A DNA stretch of 40,940 nucleotides from Porphyromonadaceae bacterium (GCA_007280905.1 QYQM01000037.1:1-40940), one strand, 5' to 3'; positions 23,096 to 32,047 are shown, numbered from the stretch's first letter. A program made the numbers and translations. Notes: generated by a model from the sequence alone, not told the origin.

Positions 23096-23428
23096 TTGGA
23101 TATTGGAAAATTGGATAACTTTACCGTTGTGAAAGTAAAAACTAATATTTTAGTTAAGTATAGCCCTTTAATTTGTCTAGCTATTCGCAATACGGATGAA
23201 TTCCAGCTATACGCTGCCGAAAATTCCAAATTTTTAATACATTTTCCTATGGGGTATAAGGTGCATTCATTCCCACAAATTCTTATATTAGTGAACATGA
23301 GCATGATTCCTAATATAAGAACTACCGGAAGCTTAAAAAATGATCTGATAGAACTCAATCAATACCTAATTGAATCAAAGATTCATTCGATGCCAGTGGG
23401 TAAATATAAAACGTCAATGCACTTTTAA
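23096..23428 (+). CDS. doubtful ORF or gene fragment
   Basis: A 110-codon frame from a TTG, open in frame back to 23060 but without an ATG in its first half. The translation (LAIRNTDEFQLYAAENSKFLIHFPMGYKVHSFPQILI) looks protein-like, and AT content is high as in the neighbouring accessory genes. It may be the 3' end of a gene truncated at about 23060. No family recognised. Between 22969 and 23059 I see nothing. Confidence 0.3.
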   Translation: MDIGKLDNFTVVKVKTNILVKYSPLICLAIRNTDEFQLYAAENSKFLIHFPMGYKVHSFPQILILVNMSMIPNIRTTGSLKNDLIELNQYLIESKIHSMPVGKYKTSMHF

Positions 23429-23438
23429 AAAAAGAGAA

Positions 23439-23753
23439 ATGCCAAGTAAAAGTGAACAATGGAATGGAAAAAAATTTATAGTAAATATCGACTATGACAA
23501 ACTTGGTGCATGTACATGGATCGATTGTCAAAAATACGGATTCATTTCAGCAAGTGGAGGTAAATGGTATCGCCATACTTTGAACCATTTATTTATTGGA
23601 GAAAGGGTATATGCAATGATTTCTAAAAAAGGTTATGTCGGAGTAGGTATTGTGAATGACTTTAAGAAACAGAATATGCTGACACGTACTAATTGGGGAT
23701 TATACAAACTAATGAGGATACTAATATTAACCTGTATCCCTCATACTGTTTGA
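23439..23753 (+). CDS. orphan PUA/EVE-like domain protein, probably truncated
   Basis: A 104-residue protein from the ATG at 23439 (MPSKSEQWNGKKFIVNI). The stretch CTWIDCQKYGFISASGGKWYRHTLNHLFIGERVYAMISKKGYVGVGIV has the pattern WxxCxxYGFIxAxGGxWY...L..LxxGxRVxxxIPxxGYVGVGxV. I know this pattern from N-terminal beta-barrel (PUA/EVE-like) domains of nuclease- and defence-related proteins. After GVGIV the sequence loses that character and ends in MRILILTCIPHTV, so the gene appears truncated at the 3' side. Alone, it could not carry an enzyme activity. It could also be a diverged stand-alone protein. Confidence 0.5.
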   Translation: MPSKSEQWNGKKFIVNIDYDKLGACTWIDCQKYGFISASGGKWYRHTLNHLFIGERVYAMISKKGYVGVGIVNDFKKQNMLTRTNWGLYKLMRILILTCIPHTV

Positions 23754-23886
23754 GTTGACTAAAAATCGAAAGGAGGTGAATGAGGCAATTCCAATAACGA
23801 AAATTAGTTCCAGTGAAAACGATCATGGAACAAAATGGATTCAATAACATTTGTACAAACTAAATTAACAATTAAATCAAAATGAC

Positions 23887-24174
23887 ATGAGAAAATTATT
23901 GAACATCTTAGCAATATTTGCTTGTCTACTCGCCATTGGCATTACATTGGAAACTGCTATGGCAAATAGTTCAAGTCAAAATCCAGCTCCTTATAGTGAT
24001 GGCAATTGCGGTTATGGATCGGTATATATACCAGGGACCGGACCATCCGGCTATGTCGGATGCTATTCACCGACCGGACGTTTGCACAGACAAGTTGGGC
24101 TTTGCACACCTCAATATGGAACCGGATGTTATGAAGACGAATGCAAATCTCCTTGTTTCACTGTCATGCCATGA
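23887..24174 (+). CDS. small secreted six-cysteine peptide (NVEALA-like architecture)
   Basis: A 95-residue secreted peptide. Residues 1-26 (MRKLLNILAIFACLLAIGIT, then LETAMA) are a signal sequence with possible cleavage after AMA. The rest is Gly/Tyr/Pro-rich with six cysteines at 41, 59, 73, 81, 86 and 90, an even number suited to disulfides, ending CYEDECKSPCFTVMP. The layout (leader, short alanine motif, Cys-rich tail, neighbouring beta-propeller and thioredoxin-like genes) resembles the NVEALA group (PF14055) of Bacteroidota, though the exact NVEALA word is absent. Its role is not known. An IS4-family element now separates it from the beta-propeller gene run downstream. Confidence 0.6.
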   Translation: MRKLLNILAIFACLLAIGITLETAMANSSSQNPAPYSDGNCGYGSVYIPGTGPSGYVGCYSPTGRLHRQVGLCTPQYGTGCYEDECKSPCFTVMP

Positions 24175-24248
24175 TTAAATCGATCCAGCTATTAAATTGT
24201 TTTTGTTTGGTTTTGATAAAATGACCTAACAATGTATCTAATAGCGTC

Positions 24249-25607
24249 GGTAAGTATTAGTAATTAATTTAGATTGTACTTCCCAATTTTTTATTTACAT
24301 TACCTCATGACTGCCCTCTTGAAATATATTGAGTGACAGTTGGTTAGAAAATTGTTCTTTGAAATCTTTGTAATCTATAACTGTAAGTAATTCAACAGCA
24401 GACGTTTTGTCGAGTAGAGAAATACCCAAAACCTGTAGGATTTCGTAGGTTGAACTATTTATTTTTAATTCCGTGCCTACGATGGCGACCAGGTAATAGG
24501 CAATCGATGCGGAGTAAATCTGGATGCGTACAGCATTCTCGGTTGTACCCCAAAATGATTTTATCTTGAGATGCTGCTTTATCCATTTGAAAAAAAGTTC
24601 CACCATCCAGTGGTTTTTAAAAAGGAGTGCAACCTGCTCTGCCGTCAGGTCAAAGTTGTTGGTGAGGAAAACAAAAGTTCGCTCGGCTTCTTCATCAAAA
24701 TACTTAACCCTACGCAATTTCTCTGGATAATCCTGGGACACATAAAACCCAGTCAGTTTACCGACTTGGTCATAAACACCTCCGGTTTTATTGACTTTCC
24801 GGGAGTACCTCCGGTTAAACTTAAGGTTGATTTTACCTCGTATCACGAAGATGGCGGAATGCAAAGTTATCCGATGAAGCCTCTTAAAGTCGACATATCC
24901 TCTGTCATTAATTTAGTAGGCGCCGGGTTCATATACCAGATAATCCATCACCTTCACATCATTGACGGTTGCCGGGGTAATATGAACAAAAGCAGGGATC
25001 TGAGTGGATATATCGAATAAGGTATTGAGTTTAATCCCGCCTTTGGTTTTACGGAACTTTGCCCACCAGAAGACACTTAAGCAGAGATCAATGGTGGTAG
25101 AGTCAAAAGCATACACCTACCCTTTCATCTCGAAGTCATCATTTTCCCTTGCTTTACGTGCCAGCGTAACAATCATATGATAGGTAAACCCTTCAAAAAT
25201 CGTGCTGCTCCGAACTTCGTTAGCATATGCCAGATTGCTTCGGGTAACGCTTTTGCCAAAGCCAAGATGAAGATTTATTGCTATGGGCATCCAGAGCAAC
25301 CATCAGATTCCGAAGGCTATCCCGATTGGTCAATTGCCCGAAGATTATGCAGAGCGGCTGATTTCAGCAAGTAAAATGCTTTACATATTTATTGCCATTA
25401 TACTCGTCAACCATCCGATCAAAAATTTGTTGGGGCAGAAACTCAACGATCTGTGCGAAAACGTATTTCCCTTGGTTCATAGTCAGCTAATTTGACAGCC
25501 AACCAATTCAAATGGTCACGCTATTTAAACCCTTGTAAGCTATAGATACACAATGATTTCAAAGAACTTTTAAATATTTTTACAAGAAACTAGTGACATT
25601 ACTTACC
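24249..25607 (-). mobile_element. dead IS4-family insertion sequence
   Basis: The element contains the decayed transposase (24295-25480, minus). Tentative ends are GGTAAGTATT starting at 24249 and its inverted counterpart, the complement of GGTAAGTAAT, ending at 25607 (about 9 of 10 bases). No target duplication was found, so the ends are uncertain. It lies between the Cys-rich peptide gene and the beta-propeller operon. Confidence 0.65.
24295..25480 (-). pseudogene. IS4-family transposase (DUF4372-type N-terminus), inactivated
   Basis: Reading leftward from the ATG at 25480: MNQGKYVFAQIVEFLPQQIF and NGNKYVKHFTC, then a TGA in place of Trp before NQPLC. A frameshift lies near 25270 in HSNK/LHLGFGKSVTRSNLA. 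A TAG precedes VYAFDSTTIDLCLSVFWWAKF, and a TAA follows VYEPGAY before INDRGYVDFKRLH. The rest is intact to WMVELFFKWIKQHLKIKSFWGTTENAVRIQIY and a normal C-terminus. The DDE signatures (FDSTTID, DRGYVDF, ELFFKWIKQHL) are all readable. With three stops and one frameshift it cannot make a functional transposase. Confidence 0.9.
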
Positions 25608-25639
25608 AAACTTAGAACTATCCAAAACGACAAACCCCG

Positions 25640-26809
25640 ATGTTAATAAAAAATAAATTTCAGGTATTTACGATCATCGCACTTTTGTCCCTACCATTAA
25701 TAGGATCGGCCCAAATGGTTCAAACCATGATGGTTGGCAAGGGATTGAAAAACGAAGAGCAAGTTTTCCTTAAAAATATAGCACAGGATGTGGAATATAT
25801 CTGTCTTGAAACTACCGACAAGTGCTTGATCGGTGGAGCAGGACATGTGTTTACTACTGATCCTGACAATATCATCATTGCCGACAAGGTTTTTTACCGG
25901 TTTGGCAGAGATGGAAAGTACAAAAACTCAATCTCCGGCCGAGGTAAAGGACCGGGTGAGTATGTGGAAATATGTGGTTTTGAAATAGATCCGGCAACTG
26001 GCACCTTTTATATCTTTGACAGGCAGGGCAAAATTCTAAATTTCAAGTTAACTGGTGAATTAATCAGCGATCAAAAGGTATCATCAGGATTGTATGCAAA
26101 CCTTTTTGATAAGAATAAAGTAATAAATCTATATTCTTCAAGATCTTCCATGTTATCTGGCGGTTATAGGGTGGTGATCAATGATCTGAAAGGTAATCCT
26201 TTAAGGAAAGAGATGAAACTTGACCAGGAGTCCATCAATGGCAACCAAAACCTAACTGTTCAGAATACCCGCTTGACGAACTTTCGGGATAGTACCACAG
26301 TATGGGAAGGTTTGTCCGATACAATATACCGGATCAGCAAAGATTATCAGATCAATCCCAGATTTTGCCTCGATCTGGGCAAGGACCGGTTACCTAAAAC
26401 ACTGCCAATAACACCAAATTCACCGGATTATCGAAAGGAAATCGATAAATACATCATGCCGATAAAATTTTTCGAAACCGATCGAAAATTATACCTCGAA
26501 ACGAGTGACCGGGGGCAACCGAAGAGACATCTCTGCAATAAGAGTGACGGCGTTTGCATAACTTTGCCCTGCGAAGACCTAATTATCAATGATTTCGACG
26601 GCGGCCCCGATTTCTGGCCATTGGGCATAACTCCTGACGGCAAACTGTATATGCTTTTTGATATTGTTGTTTTGAAAGAGTATTGGAAACCAAATACGGA
26701 GATTGCCTTGAAATATCCGGAAAAACAAAAGGCATTTTTAAAAATGCTTGAATCCTGCAAAGAGGATGATAATCCGATTATAATGTTAGTAACTCCGATT
26801 AAGAATTGA
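25640..26809 (+). CDS. secreted 6-bladed beta-propeller protein
   Basis: A 389-residue exported protein. Residues 1-24 (MLIKNKFQVFTIIALLSLPLI, GSAQ) are a type I signal peptide, not a lipobox. The body carries beta-propeller family features: FLKNIAQDVEYICLETTDKCLIGG, FYRFGRDGKYKNSISGRGKGPGEYVEICGF, VWEGLSDTIYRISKDYQINPRF, FDGGPDFWPLGITPDGKLYML, and DDNPIIMLVTPIKN at the end. It shares these blocks with the protein at 28846. It probably begins an operon with the gene at 26815 (5 bp away). The upstream sequence was reshaped by the IS4 insertion that ends about 30 bp before its start. Confidence 0.88.
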   Translation: MLIKNKFQVFTIIALLSLPLIGSAQMVQTMMVGKGLKNEEQVFLKNIAQDVEYICLETTDKCLIGGAGHVFTTDPDNIIIADKVFYRFGRDGKYKNSISGRGKGPGEYVEICGFEIDPATGTFYIFDRQGKILNFKLTGELISDQKVSSGLYANLFDKNKVINLYSSRSSMLSGGYRVVINDLKGNPLRKEMKLDQESINGNQNLTVQNTRLTNFRDSTTVWEGLSDTIYRISKDYQINPRFCLDLGKDRLPKTLPITPNSPDYRKEIDKYIMPIKFFETDRKLYLETSDRGQPKRHLCNKSDGVCITLPCEDLIINDFDGGPDFWPLGITPDGKLYMLFDIVVLKEYWKPNTEIALKYPEKQKAFLKMLESCKEDDNPIIMLVTPIKN

Positions 26810-26814
26810 AGCCA

Positions 26815-28089
26815 ATGACAATTAGTGATGTTAGAATAATTCTAATACTTGGTCTCTTAACGGTTGCAGGAAACAGTTTTGCCCAGGTCGCTGAGTATAA
26901 AGTAACTGGTTTTGTCTATGATTCATTGGGAATGGCCCCTTTGGCGTATGTGAATATTTCTGTTGCAGGAACAAAACGCGGCGCAACCACCAATCGGGAT
27001 GGCTTCTTTAAAATCAATATCGCAACCAACCAAACAGTTCTGTATTTCAGTTACATGGGTTACGGGGTACGGGAATGCTCTGTCTATGAATCGACAAAGA
27101 TGCCCTTGACAATTTATATGACCCCGGAAATTAGAAAAATCGGAGAAGTAACGGTCAAAAACAGCCGATTCCGCAATATTCTTGAAGGAGATAGCTTAAA
27201 GGTACTCGACTATGAGATCTGGAACGATCGATTGCTGGTACTGGCCCAATCTGCCGGTGACTCCCTCAAGCAGAGAATTTATCTGACCAGCCTGGGCGGT
27301 TATATCTATTCGTACCGAAACCTAAAGGATATCGGGAAATCCATAAAATTTCCCGAAGACCCCTCACCGAAAAAAATCTATTTGTTCACGGATACTTACG
27401 GAGAGGTTCAATTGCTGGCTAAAACAAGGGTCTGGCAGATCTATCTCCGCGACAATAAGATTTTCCTGCTGTATCCAAGCAAATATGAAGATTGTGCGAA
27501 TAATCTTTTCCCGATCAAATGCCGGCTGAACGACAAGCTTTTTTACCAGGAATCCAACGAAAAATATAACGGAACATTCTTTACGGTAAGAGGCACCGAT
27601 TCAATTAAAAGAGTAAAACTAATTTCTGATGAATTCGGCAAAATAAGATATTTGCGCCAACGGTCGGTTGCGGTGCCTCTAATTGTGTATAATCAGCAGG
27701 TCGTGCTTTTTAATTTTTTCCAAAATGAAATGGAGTTTTTTAACGAGCGGGGCAGATCGGTCAAAACAATCCCAACCCTATTCCATGCCAAATGGTATTA
27801 CGACAAGCAGGGGAAGAAGGCATATGATCTGGATGAAACAAACTTTACACAGGATATTATTCAGGATCCGGTTGCCAACAAGGTGTATTCCATCTGGAGA
27901 ACCGTTTTAACCGGTCGCTATACTTTAAAGGAAATTAATATGGAAACCGGTGAAGTGGTCAGGGATATAACGATACCTGATCATCCCTTTATTGATAAAG
28001 TTCTGGTCAACGACAATCAGGTATATTTTATGTTCAGGGATCGCGAGGAACAGCGGTATAAGACACTTTATACAATGAGAATTTTATAA
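26815..28089 (+). CDS. CarboxypepD_reg-like secreted protein with propeller-like body
   Basis: A 424-residue exported protein. The ATG at 26815 gives MTISDVRIILILGLLTVAG with cleavage expected after SFA. A TTG at 26806 overlaps the previous stop and is less likely. Residues 30-105 form a carboxypeptidase regulatory-like (CarboxypepD_reg) Ig fold: YKVTGFVYDSLGMAPLAYVN, GTKRGATTNRDGFFKINI, LYFSYMGYG. The remainder has repeated beta blades (VLDYEIWNDRLLVLAQ, YLTSLGGYIYSYRNL, VYFMFRDREEQRYKT) like a beta-propeller. Usually the regulatory domain precedes a TonB-dependent receptor, but here no barrel follows. It sits in a run of envelope proteins with propellers on both sides. Confidence 0.82.
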   Translation: MTISDVRIILILGLLTVAGNSFAQVAEYKVTGFVYDSLGMAPLAYVNISVAGTKRGATTNRDGFFKINIATNQTVLYFSYMGYGVRECSVYESTKMPLTIYMTPEIRKIGEVTVKNSRFRNILEGDSLKVLDYEIWNDRLLVLAQSAGDSLKQRIYLTSLGGYIYSYRNLKDIGKSIKFPEDPSPKKIYLFTDTYGEVQLLAKTRVWQIYLRDNKIFLLYPSKYEDCANNLFPIKCRLNDKLFYQESNEKYNGTFFTVRGTDSIKRVKLISDEFGKIRYLRQRSVAVPLIVYNQQVVLFNFFQNEMEFFNERGRSVKTIPTLFHAKWYYDKQGKKAYDLDETNFTQDIIQDPVANKVYSIWRTVLTGRYTLKEINMETGEVVRDITIPDHPFIDKVLVNDNQVYFMFRDREEQRYKTLYTMRIL

Positions 28090-28108
28090 GCCAGTAATGA
28101 GTTAGGTG

Positions 28109-28735
28109 ATGAAGCACATTTTGACTTTGGTGATGATTTTTCCCTTGATTTGGGCACCCGTCCGGTGTCAGGAAAATGCCGTGAAAAGGGATACGGGCTA
28201 TTTTGTTGATTCCCGCGACAGCCAGGTGTACCAATGGATGAAGATCGGAACACAAATCTGGATGTCCCGAAATCTAAATTACGCTTCTACAAAGGGTTCC
28301 AGCTGTTACAACAATGACAGCACACAGGGCAAAACCTTCGGAAGATTATATGAATGGAGCACCGCAGTGACGGTTTGCCCTGCAGGCTGGCATCTGCCAA
28401 CCCATCCGGAATGGACCGTTCTGGCTGATTTCCTGGGGGATCAGGCCGGCGAGAAACTTAAAGAATTGGGTTCCGAGCACTGGAAAGGTGTTGATGCGGT
28501 GGTTAGGGGCGACAGCGGTTTTAATGCCTTACCGGCTGGATTCAAAGGAGTGGACCCGAATGACCGGACATTTCATGGAGGTACCAGCCAATTCGCCTAT
28601 TTCTGGTCATCCACAACTGCATCTCCGGCAAGGAAAGCCTGGGCACGATTTCTAACTTTTCAGGACGACGAATTGCACCGATATGAAGAGTGGAAAGAAT
28701 TCGGATACTCCGTACGGTGCATCAGAAATGAATAG
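28109..28735 (+). CDS. FISUMP-domain secreted protein
   Basis: A 208-residue exported protein from the ATG at 28109 (a GTG at 28106 is alternative). The signal peptide is MKHILTLVMIFPLIWAPVRC. The domain is the Fibrobacter succinogenes major paralogous (FISUMP) domain: SQVYQWMKIGTQIWMSRNLNY, FGRLYEWSTAVTVCPAGWHLPTHPEW, GFNALPAGF, YFWSSTTASPARKAWARFL, and FGYSVRCIRNE. The fold is complete. The role in the cell envelope is unknown. It follows the CarboxypepD_reg-like gene by 19 bp and lies in the same run of exported proteins. Confidence 0.88.
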   Translation: MKHILTLVMIFPLIWAPVRCQENAVKRDTGYFVDSRDSQVYQWMKIGTQIWMSRNLNYASTKGSSCYNNDSTQGKTFGRLYEWSTAVTVCPAGWHLPTHPEWTVLADFLGDQAGEKLKELGSEHWKGVDAVVRGDSGFNALPAGFKGVDPNDRTFHGGTSQFAYFWSSTTASPARKAWARFLTFQDDELHRYEEWKEFGYSVRCIRNE

Positions 28736-28845
28736 TTAATGGTGATGTCTATTCCATCAATAAAACCAATCTTAAAAAATACCATTGCTTTTTACCAAAA
28801 ATTTTAACAACAAAATAATATACCTAAAACAAATCTAACCAAAAC

Positions 28846-30051
28846 ATGAAAAACAAATTAGGAAACCACAAACAGACCTATTTTACAACAATTTTCATTG
28901 TACTCCTATCTTTCCAATGTCAATATCCAAAATACAATAATGAGAACATCAATATTATTAACATCTTTAAAGGCATTGAAAAATCAGACACGGTTAAACT
29001 AAGTTCCATTGCATCGCATATTGAGTACTTAAAATTAGAAACAAATAATGAATCTTTAATATCATGGCCAGAGAAAATTGATATTTGCAAAAATGAACTT
29101 TTTGTAATGGATAGAAAAACCTCTTCATTTTTAAGATTTGATATAACAGGTCAGTTTTTAAACCGTATCGGGAAATCCGGGGTTGGTAATGGTGAGTACA
29201 AAGAAATAGGAGGTTTTAGCTTCAATGAATCAGGTGATGTGGTATTTCTTTACAGTCGAGTTTCAGGAGGGGAGATATTAAAGTACACGAAAAACGGTAA
29301 ATACATCGGAAGCGTTGCGAAAAATACAGGATTACACGTTACATTAATAAACAAATACTATTTCTGTAATTTGTATCCGATAAGTCAATTGAAAAATTCG
29401 GATTTTTATAGCATTCAAATATTTGATTCCTTAGGAAATATAACAAAAAGACTTCACCCCAATAATAACCTTAAGAACAAGGCAACTTCCAAAACTACTG
29501 TACTAAATTCCCAAATTTATACACTAAGGGACAGTTTGACGTTTTGGGAAGGACGATCTGATACAATTTTCAGAATAAGCAATGATTACAAAATTGAGCC
29601 TCGGTTTGTGATCAATTTTGATAAGTATAAAATACCTAACTCCTTGCTAAATGATGTGGGAAGGTTCAAATCAGAAATATCAGGATATTCGCATTTGTTT
29701 AGTTTTGTCGAAACAGAAAACTACTTTTTCTTTAATTTAGCAATTAATAGATTAATGAAGTTTATTATTTATGACAAAAGAACGAATACGTCGATAAATA
29801 TATTTGAAAACTCAATTAACCTTATAAATGATATTGATGGAGGGTTGCCATTTTGGCCCACTGGACGGTTATCAGATGGCAGGCTTTATATGTTAATAGA
29901 TGTTGTTGCCTTAAAGAATTTTGTTACATTGAATAGCGATAAAAAAAATACTACATCAGGATATCTAGGGATTAGTGACAAGGTAAAGAAATTAAGTGTT
30001 GAAAGCGGGCCTAATGACAATCCAATTATTATGATTATTACTCTAAAATAA
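28846..30051 (+). CDS. 6-bladed beta-propeller lipoprotein, AT-rich paralogue
   Basis: A 401-residue lipoprotein (MKNKLGNHKQTYFTTIFIVL, then LLSFQC lipobox). It shares with the protein at 25640 the pieces LSSIASHIEYLKLET, FDITGQFLNRIGKSGVGNGEY, FWEGRSDTIFRISNDYKIEPRFVIN, DGGLPFWPTGRLSDGRLYMLIDVVALKNF and GPNDNPIIMIITLK, so the two are paralogues. Codon use is much more AT-rich than in the 25640 gene, which suggests independent acquisition. Its GxGNGE replaces the usual GxGPGE. It pairs with the CxxC membrane protein 69 bp downstream. Confidence 0.87.
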   Translation: MKNKLGNHKQTYFTTIFIVLLSFQCQYPKYNNENINIINIFKGIEKSDTVKLSSIASHIEYLKLETNNESLISWPEKIDICKNELFVMDRKTSSFLRFDITGQFLNRIGKSGVGNGEYKEIGGFSFNESGDVVFLYSRVSGGEILKYTKNGKYIGSVAKNTGLHVTLINKYYFCNLYPISQLKNSDFYSIQIFDSLGNITKRLHPNNNLKNKATSKTTVLNSQIYTLRDSLTFWEGRSDTIFRISNDYKIEPRFVINFDKYKIPNSLLNDVGRFKSEISGYSHLFSFVETENYFFFNLAINRLMKFIIYDKRTNTSINIFENSINLINDIDGGLPFWPTGRLSDGRLYMLIDVVALKNFVTLNSDKKNTTSGYLGISDKVKKLSVESGPNDNPIIMIITLK

Positions 30052-30120
30052 AAACCTCTTACGAACAAGGCTCAAGGGAAAAATCGAAACAATAAACAAT
30101 CTAAAACGGAATATAAAATC

Positions 30121-30765
30121 ATGAAAAGGATATATCCATATTTAGTGTATGCAATGATTGCTGTTCTCTCTTTATTTGTTTTCTATCTAAATTATCAAAT
30201 GCAACATTTAAGAGACATTAGAGATTCCTACAAAGAGTCCTTAAATACCCTTAATAAAGAAATAAGCAATAAACAGATAATACTAGAAGAACAGATGGTG
30301 AATTTTTACAATTTTGAAGGATTCAATATTGGAAAAACTCAAATGTTCATGAATCAGAAAGGAGACAGTATTAATGTGGATCATATTTTAGGACAAGGAA
30401 GAAAAATTGTATTCAATTTTTCAGAATACAACTGTGATGCTTGTGTTAAAGAAGAGTTGATTTCTCTGAAAATAATATGTAATATAATTGGTTCTAAAAA
30501 CATTATCATATTAGGTAATTTTGAGAGAATAAGAGATCTTGGAATAATTCTAAAATCGGCTGAAATTGATTGTCAATATTACAATTCGGCTAAAAGCTCT
30601 GTTATTCCAGAGATTGAGAATAAGAACCTTCCTTTCATTTTCATTAATGATCTGGGACTAAACGCCAAATCTCTCTTCATTATCAATAAAAACTCGAACG
30701 ATTTGACGAAGCATTTTTACCAAATTATTTTGAAAAAATATTTTAAGATTGTCCGTAATGATTAA
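30121..30765 (+). CDS. membrane-anchored CxxC protein (thioredoxin-like)
   Basis: A 214-residue protein with one N-terminal transmembrane helix (IYPYLVYAMIAVLSLFVFYL) and a short coiled coil (residues 30-58). A periplasmic domain follows with IVFNFSEYNCDACVKEELISL at about residues 100-120 and NIIILGNFERIRDLGII, ENKNLPFIFIND. A strand followed by CxxC and a helix, then a strand, is the thioredoxin-fold start, though I see no clear cis-Pro loop. AT-rich like the preceding beta-propeller gene, with which it probably forms an operon. It could be a redox partner of the secreted cysteine-rich peptide, but that is inference. Confidence 0.6.
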   Translation: MKRIYPYLVYAMIAVLSLFVFYLNYQMQHLRDIRDSYKESLNTLNKEISNKQIILEEQMVNFYNFEGFNIGKTQMFMNQKGDSINVDHILGQGRKIVFNFSEYNCDACVKEELISLKIICNIIGSKNIIILGNFERIRDLGIILKSAEIDCQYYNSAKSSVIPEIENKNLPFIFINDLGLNAKSLFIINKNSNDLTKHFYQIILKKYFKIVRND

Positions 30766-30766
30766 T

Positions 30767-31523
30767 CTAAATTATCCAACAGAATGATATACATTCGATT
30801 AACAGTCTTCCAAATAATTTGTCTCCTAAATACCGTCTATTAAGCCGGTAGGTAAATTCATCCAGCTTGTTTTGTAAATAGGTGTCATCAACATGGTGAA
30901 AATTATTCAAAAGGTTTCTCTTGGTGAAGCTGATAGCAATGTGAACCCAAGGCAGTTCTTTACCTGCTTGTTCGGGAGGGATCACTTTGAAAACGTGTTT
31001 CTTAACTACCTCATTAAGTCTTTTATAGCTCGAATAGCTATCCGGCTTAACTTCGGTCTTAGGGTTCAAGCTATCCTTTACAACTTTGTTGATGGTTGTA
31101 GATTTAAGATCAAGCATTACCCTCATTTTGAAAAATTTACACCGAGAGTTCTACCGATGATTCTTCGGGTCCTTGACTTTCTCGGTCTGGGCCATAACCA
31201 ATATAGGAGTTTGTTTTTCACTGCCTCACCCCCGCTTCAATTTCTTGTCCTTTTCGCCTACCGTAGCAGATTCAACCGTTGTAAAGAATCCCTCATCCAT
31301 TTCAGTGAATCCGGAAAGTTTATAGCGTTCATCGCGGATTCCCATAGCGACTCTAATCTTATGCATCATAAACCAAACTGGCTCATCGTTTCCGACCAAG
31401 CTGCCGTTGCATTTGCTTGGCAGAAATGCCTTTCTTGGTAGAGGTCATCAAATACTTAGTGATGTACCAATCACTGAAAGAAAGATTCGAAGATTCCATT
31501 ACCATGCCACTTCGCAAGGTGGT
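30767..31523 (-). pseudogene. IS1595-family (ISXO2-like) transposase, main fragment, inactivated
   Basis: Reading leftward from 31523, the fragment continues from CRTRTTLRSGMVMESSNLSFSDWYITKYLMTSTKKGIS. A frameshift after QMQRQLGRKR leads into EPVWFMMHKIRVAMGIRDERYKLSGFTEMDEGFF. A TGA follows LKRG (before GSEKQTPILVMAQ), and a TAG follows KNHR. The rest runs MRVMLDLKSTTINKVVKDSL, PPEQAGKELPWVHIAIS, FTYRLNRRYLGDKLFGRLL. These are typical of ISXO2-like DDE transposases (PF12762). The gene is dead by one frameshift and two stops. Its 5' part lies beyond the IS66 insertion at 36577-36621. The usual N-terminal zinc-ribbon segment is missing even after rejoining. Confidence 0.88.
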
Positions 31524-31531
31524 GCGGGTTC
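31524..31531. repeat. left target duplication of the outer IS66 element
   Basis: GCGGGTTC at 31524-31531 is repeated exactly at 36577-36584 on the other side of the IS66 element. Eight bases is the length normally made by IS66-family transposition. Confidence 0.95.
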
Positions 31532-31610
31532 GTAAGCGTCTCCGCGATACCATCTTTCCAGATTTCTGATCAGGCTTTATATTAGCCATCTGAATAAAAC
31601 GACAGATGTT

Positions 31611-31967
31611 ATGATGGCAGCGGAATTATACAAAAAGACCTTGGCCAGCTATGAAGCTTTTTTGAGCAAAGGAGAATCAGTTTCCCTAAGCAGGTATTGC
31701 AAAATTCATCACGTCAATTACCGGGGACTGGGGTATTGGATGAAAAAACAATCCCTGGATATCCCAAAAAATAAATTAGGGAAGGAAGCCCGGCATTCTG
31801 ACTCAAATCATACTGATCAACTGGTAACCGGGCCTCACCATATGGTACCCTTGCTGATCCAGTCACCCATCCGGGATGAAACCTCAAGGCTAAGAAAATC
31901 GTCTTTGAAGGGAGTTAACATTACGATCCAAAATGGCCTGGTGGTTTGCATAAACGAAATCAGCTGT
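31611..31967 (+). pseudogene. tnpA: outer IS66 tnpA, 5' fragment
   Basis: IS66 accessory gene (TnpA, helix-turn-helix type). It begins MMAAELYKKTLASYEAFLSK and runs through SLSRYCKIHHVNYRGLGYWMKK to VNITIQNGLVVCINEIS. The inner IS66 element interrupts it at 31968-31975. As it stands the frame ends in the inner element at 31979. Rejoined across the duplication, it continues at 34485 as VDLAELILSCNTR and stop. The gene is therefore dead by insertion, not decay. Confidence 0.9.
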
Positions 31968-31975
31968 GTTGATTT
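31968..31975. repeat. left target duplication of the inner IS66 element
   Basis: GTTGATTT at 31968-31975 is repeated exactly at 34485-34492, directly outside the inner element's inverted repeats. Confidence 0.95.
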
Positions 31976-32047
31976 GTAAGCTCTCGGTCTGGTACATATT
32001 GACCGACACATTGCTGGGTTGTATTTTGCGCCCAAAGCAAATTCACT

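Noticed and set aside
23771-23790. AGGAGGTGAATG, a strong Shine-Dalgarno-like sequence with an ATG
   Set aside because: The ATG opens a frame of only five codons, and Bacteroidota seldom depend on such sites. Nothing supports a gene.
30893-31441. 182-codon plus-strand frame over the IS1595 remnant
   Set aside because: The minus strand holds recognisable ISXO2-like transposase sequence across the same bases.
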